Shown piece after piece: positions 5,632-7,859 of a stretch of 7,859 nt of DNA. The notes beneath the pieces were generated by a model. It saw only the letters and a program-made list of their open reading frames with translations, had not been told where the DNA came from and searched no databases. The position numbers and the translations under genes are program-made. The DNA is taken from NCBI GenBank assembly GCA_017455785.1, contig JAFSYZ010000029.1, positions 1 through 7,859 of the forward strand, written 5' to 3'. This DNA is from Candidatus Methanomethylophilaceae archaeon (GTDB taxonomy: Archaea > Thermoplasmatota > Thermoplasmata > Methanomassiliicoccales > Methanomethylophilaceae). The first letter of the stretch is position 1, and each line of letters starts with the position of its first letter.

Positions 5632-6354
5632 TCAGAAGAAGATGAAACCGCAGTTCTCCTTGATGGAGACGTTCGCTACTGCTTCGAGTCTGTCCAACGG
5701 ACCGGAGTACCTTCTTACGTAGAGTTTCCCTTCCTCGGGCAACGCCGCCCTGAGGATCTCCACTTCCTTCAGGAGTTCCTTCGCATCCTCCGCGGAGAAC
5801 CTCCTCTGTGCCTTCGAGCTCTCGACCGCGGATGCGATTATCTTGCATCCCCTCTTCTCGGCGACCTGAGGCAGGAGACTGTTGTCAGGACCGAACGCAC
5901 CTATGCATCCCCTTCCCTTGTCCCATGATAATGGACACGAGGCGCACATCTCGTTCATGGAATCGAAGTCGACCATATCCCAACCCGTGACACGGTCATC
6001 GGGGTTGGAGATCTCCAAGGCCTTCTTCTTCCTGTCATCGTCCAGCTTATCCATCTTCACCCAGTTGGTGAACCTCCTCTGTATCTTGGGTTTGAGGACG
6101 GTCATATCGTCGGAGTTCTTCACCTTCTCGATATATATCGCATCGGCTTCCTCGTTGATCCTGTTCCTCTTGACGAACGCCCCATAGTCGGGGAACAATG
6201 CCTTCGCATCCTCCAATGTGACGTACTCATCCACCTCAGCGACATCTTCGAATCCTTTCAGGTCGTTCAGATGTACCTTGACGATATCCGTCTTGTAAGG
6301 TCTGCATTTGGCATTCTCAGCTTCAAGTTCACAAACACCGATGTTGATTCCCAT
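5632..6354 (-). CDS. Uncharacterised cysteine-rich 240-aa protein, possible metal or Fe-S binding
   Basis: I do not recognise a family. The protein has 240 residues, no signal peptide and no membrane helix. The N-terminal part (about 1-125) is charged and helical. A central block MCASCPLSWDKGRGCIGAFG carries Cys137, Cys140 and Cys150, followed by Cys170 (EKRGCK), a CX2CX9CX19C layout that could bind Zn or an Fe-S cluster. Additional cysteines are at 8 and 17 (CX8C) and at 235 near the hydrophobic end CGFIFF. A helical segment (about 188-206) contains KELLKEVEILRAAL. The ATG is supported by AGGTG with a 5-nt spacer and by TTTATTTT about 36 nt upstream. It is convergent with the flavoprotein gene (13 nt between stop codons, no terminator visible) and divergent from the PUA gene. 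A role next to Fe-S metabolism is guesswork from context. Confidence 0.8.
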   Translation of the reverse strand: MGINIGVCELEAENAKCRPYKTDIVKVHLNDLKGFEDVAEVDEYVTLEDAKALFPDYGAFVKRNRINEEADAIYIEKVKNSDDMTVLKPKIQRRFTNWVKMDKLDDDRKKKALEISNPDDRVTGWDMVDFDSMNEMCASCPLSWDKGRGCIGAFGPDNSLLPQVAEKRGCKIIASAVESSKAQRRFSAEDAKELLKEVEILRAALPEEGKLYVRRYSGPLDRLEAVANVSIKENCGFIFF

Positions 6355-6359
6355 AAGTG

Positions 6360-6396
6360 CACCTGCACACGCATGTTATGGTACAAAAATAAAGCT
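6360..6396 (-). promoter_or_regulatory. Promoter and SD site of the cysteine-rich protein gene
   Basis: On the minus strand AGGTG (6360-6364) precedes the ATG at 6354 by 5 nt. GCTTTATTTTTG (near 6384-6395) is a TATA-like element centred about 36 nt upstream, as in other genes of this window that have an SD site. Confidence 0.5.
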
Positions 6397-6416
6397 TTTC
6401 TCACCGATCCGCAACC

Positions 6417-6451
6417 CTGGGGACACGATAATCGTGAACGTTATATGTCCC
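6417..6451 (+). promoter_or_regulatory. Promoter of the PUA-sepF-HD cluster with nested inverted repeats
   Basis: GTTATATGT (6440-6448) is a TATA box centred about 28 nt before the ATG at 6471, with no Shine-Dalgarno site, so the transcript is probably leaderless. Upstream lies a perfect palindrome CACGAT-A-ATCGTG (6424-6436). An outer inverted repeat CTGGGGACA (6417-6425) and TGTCCCAG (6446-6453, one bulged G) encloses both the palindrome and the TATA box. Either dyad could bind a regulator. Confidence 0.5.
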
Positions 6452-6470
6452 AGAGTCATGTCCCACCACG

Positions 6471-6962
6471 ATGGCAGACATAATGGTCCGTAAAAGGAAG
6501 AGGATGAGGGAGAAGGAGATAAAGGCCCTCAAGGAACATTTATTCGAGATATTCGGAGTGGAGACCTTCGGCGACAAGGACGCTGTGGATATGGCCGAGA
6601 GTTCCGAATACAATCTGATATTCGTCAACAACGACATCCTTGGACTCGTGTATGAAGGGAAGCCGTTCCTGACCGTCAGAGGTCTGTTGAAGTATAAACC
6701 GGAGGCACGTGCGGTCACCGTCGATATGGGTGCCGTCCCGTATGTGACCAACGGAGCCGACATCATGGGCCCGGGAATAGTGGATGCGGACCCGAACATC
6801 AAGGAAGGCGACCTGGTCTGGATACGTGATATCAAGAACAGGGTGCCGTTGGCTGTCGGCATGGCATTGCGCAGCGGCAACTCCCTCAAGAGCAAGGAGA
6901 AGGGCAAGGCCATCAAGGCGATTCACAACGTCGGTGACAAGCTCTGGAAGACCGGTGAATGA
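6471..6962 (+). CDS. PUA-domain RNA-binding protein, archaeal MCT-1/Tma20-like
   Basis: This 163-residue protein has the two-part build of the archaeal MCT-1 homologues. A basic, helical N-terminal pre-PUA domain (about 1-75, starting MADIMVRKRKRMREKEIKAL) is followed by a PUA domain (about 76-158). PUA hallmarks are AVTVDMGAVPYVTNGADIMG with PGIVDAD, then KEGDLVWIRD, and the end GKAIKAIHNVGDKLW. The eukaryotic relatives MCT-1/Tma20 act with ribosomes in initiation and recycling; in archaea the role is assumed to be in translation or RNA binding. The length is normal for the family. The ATG at 6471 is 28 nt after a TATA box and has no ribosome binding site, so translation is probably leaderless. 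It heads a tight cluster: the next gene begins at or within 3 nt of its stop codon. Confidence 0.88.
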   Translation: MADIMVRKRKRMREKEIKALKEHLFEIFGVETFGDKDAVDMAESSEYNLIFVNNDILGLVYEGKPFLTVRGLLKYKPEARAVTVDMGAVPYVTNGADIMGPGIVDADPNIKEGDLVWIRDIKNRVPLAVGMALRSGNSLKSKEKGKAIKAIHNVGDKLWKTGE

Positions 6963-6964
6963 AC

Positions 6965-7309
6965 ATGCTCTCACGTTCCAAGGGAAAGAAGTCCGCCAGA
7001 CCCGAGACGCCCAATGTGTTCGTGGATCTCTCTAAGGAGGATGTCCCCGGGGACATGACCATCCTCAAGATAAGGACGATAAGGCCTCTTTTCCCTGCGG
7101 AACTAGACAACGTTATAAGGGCTATACAGTCCAAGAGCACCGTATTGGTGGACCTGGAATCATTCACTGGTGATAGAGCAGCATTCATCGAGTCACTGAA
7201 GGCCGGGGCACATGAGAACTCGGCACGCACCTACGCCTTGAACTCCATATCCATAATAATCGCACCGCAGGGTGTGGAAGTGAGGAATCAGAGCATCCGC
7301 AGGAACTGA
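6965..7309 (+). CDS. sepF: SepF-like cell division protein (short form)
   Basis: The protein matches the SepF/DUF552 core, which anchors FtsZ to the membrane in most archaea that have FtsZ. The core covers nearly the whole chain: VFVDLSKEDV, MTILKIRTIRPLFPAELDNV, a helix ending in KSTVLVDLESF, RAAFIESLKAGAHEN and SISIIIAPQGVEV. The N-terminus (MLSRSKGKKSAR) is only about a dozen residues and is basic and polar, whereas characterised SepF proteins begin with an amphipathic membrane-targeting helix. Two starts are possible: ATG at 6959, which overlaps the upstream stop as ATGA (116 residues), and ATG at 6965 (114 residues). I prefer 6965 because GGTGA ends 6 nt before it. It is translationally linked to the PUA gene upstream and lies 4 nt from the HD gene downstream. 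The family call is good; the division role is inferred. Confidence 0.75.
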   Translation: MLSRSKGKKSARPETPNVFVDLSKEDVPGDMTILKIRTIRPLFPAELDNVIRAIQSKSTVLVDLESFTGDRAAFIESLKAGAHENSARTYALNSISIIIAPQGVEVRNQSIRRN

Positions 7310-7313
7310 TATC

Positions 7314-7859
7314 ATGATGAAGACAGTGCACGACCCCATTCACGGCAGCATCTCCATCGAGGGACTCTTCGTCGACATAATGGACAGGCCAGAGATGCAG
7401 AGGCTGCATTCGGTGAAGCAGTTGGGATTGGGAAACATCGTGTTCCCGGGTGCGAATCACACCAGATTCGAACATTGCATGGGCGTTTATCATCTGTCAG
7501 GAAGGATGTCCAAGGCTCTCGGATTGGATGAGGAGGACGATCTCGCAGTTAGATCCGCAGGATTCCTGCATGATATATGTCATGCACCTTTCTCGCATAC
7601 GTTGGAAGGTATCCTGGAGGAGACCACCGAAAGCAACCATATGGACCTGGCCAGGGATCTGATATTCGGAAGGATACCGACATTCATGGAGAGGGACAGG
7701 GACAAGTTCGATGGTATTGAACCCATCTCACAGCTGTTGGAGGATAACGGTGTATCGGCGGAACAGGTCTGCGACCTCATAGCGTATCCGCGTTCGGATA
7801 TGGGCGGATTACATTCACAGGACGGAGATTCGTACTTCTCATCCAAGGATTATCTCCAT
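7314..7859 (+). CDS. HD-domain phosphohydrolase, dNTPase/SAMHD1-like (partial, 3' end outside window)
   Basis: The frame is open to the window edge, giving the first 182 residues. It begins MMKTVHDPIHGSISIEG, the opening common to HD phosphohydrolases of the dGTPase/SAMHD1-like group. LHSVKQLGLGNIVFPGANHT and RFEHCMGVYHL follow. The metal-binding motif is FLHDICHAPFSHTLE (His86, Asp87), with His54 in RFEH as the first ligand. The final HD aspartate lies further on and may be the Asp in the AYPRSDMGG region or beyond the edge. Such enzymes hydrolyse phosphate esters, often of dNTPs or nucleotide signals; the substrate cannot be told here. The ATG at 7314 follows the sepF stop by 4 nt and has AGGA 9 nt upstream, inside the end of sepF, so it belongs to the same operon. 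A second in-frame ATG follows immediately at 7317. Confidence 0.88.
   Translation, partial: MMKTVHDPIHGSISIEGLFVDIMDRPEMQRLHSVKQLGLGNIVFPGANHTRFEHCMGVYHLSGRMSKALGLDEEDDLAVRSAGFLHDICHAPFSHTLEGILEETTESNHMDLARDLIFGRIPTFMERDRDKFDGIEPISQLLEDNGVSAEQVCDLIAYPRSDMGGLHSQDGDSYFSSKDYLH

Noticed and set aside
6401..6974. Long minus-strand frames (171 and 144 residues) over the PUA gene
   Set aside because: They are antisense to a well-supported PUA-domain protein; their composition is that of a shadow frame.
1..7859. A new defence or mobile system
   Set aside because: No nuclease, transposase, integrase, toxin-antitoxin pair, reverse transcriptase or array is visible. The HD protein and TM2 proteins occur in some defence systems, but nothing around them here supports that role.

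Overview
The window looks like a euryarchaeal chromosome segment, most likely a gut-type methanogen of the Thermoplasmata/Methanomassiliicoccales (the lineage is an inference). The archaeal signals are a short SufB paired with SufC, a Methanosarcina-type iron-sulfur flavoprotein, a stand-alone MCT-1-like PUA protein, a very short SepF, and promoters with TATA boxes. Several genes look leaderless, with a TATA box centred 26-28 nt before the start codon. Others carry a Shine-Dalgarno (SD) site and a TATA box about 36-39 nt before the ATG. A BspA-like leucine-rich-repeat surface protein is typical of host-associated members of that group. I saw no tRNA, rRNA, CRISPR array, transposase or phage gene.

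Layout. Positions 6-221 (minus): a 71-residue protein I do not recognise, with a leaderless-type promoter. Positions 308-1897 (minus): a secreted BspA-like repeat protein with a signal peptide and a C-terminal membrane anchor. Positions 2028-2820 (minus): two nearly identical TM2-domain membrane proteins in tandem, each with its own promoter, SD site and terminator hairpin. Positions 2940-4905 (minus): a sufC-sufB operon for Fe-S cluster assembly, with overlapping genes and a strong terminator. Positions 4906-5048: a divergent control region with a perfect 11-bp inverted repeat around the probable sufC TATA box. Positions 5049-5618 (plus): an iron-sulfur flavoprotein. Positions 5632-6354 (minus): a 240-residue cysteine-rich protein of unknown function, convergent with the flavoprotein. 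Positions 6355-6470: a second divergent control region with nested inverted repeats. Positions 6471-7859 (plus): a tight cluster of PUA-domain protein, SepF-like protein and an HD-domain phosphohydrolase that runs off the window.

How the parts fit. SufC (ATPase) and SufB (scaffold) build Fe-S clusters. The divergently transcribed flavoprotein has its own 4Fe-4S motif, so the shared intergenic region could coordinate both under redox or iron control. The 6471-7859 cluster groups translation-associated, cell-division and nucleotide/phosphate-hydrolysis functions, as housekeeping clusters often do. No defence or mobile system is visible. The less explained items are the 240-residue cysteine-rich protein, the suf dyad, the duplicated TM2 units with a shared upstream element, and the apparently missing membrane-targeting helix of SepF.
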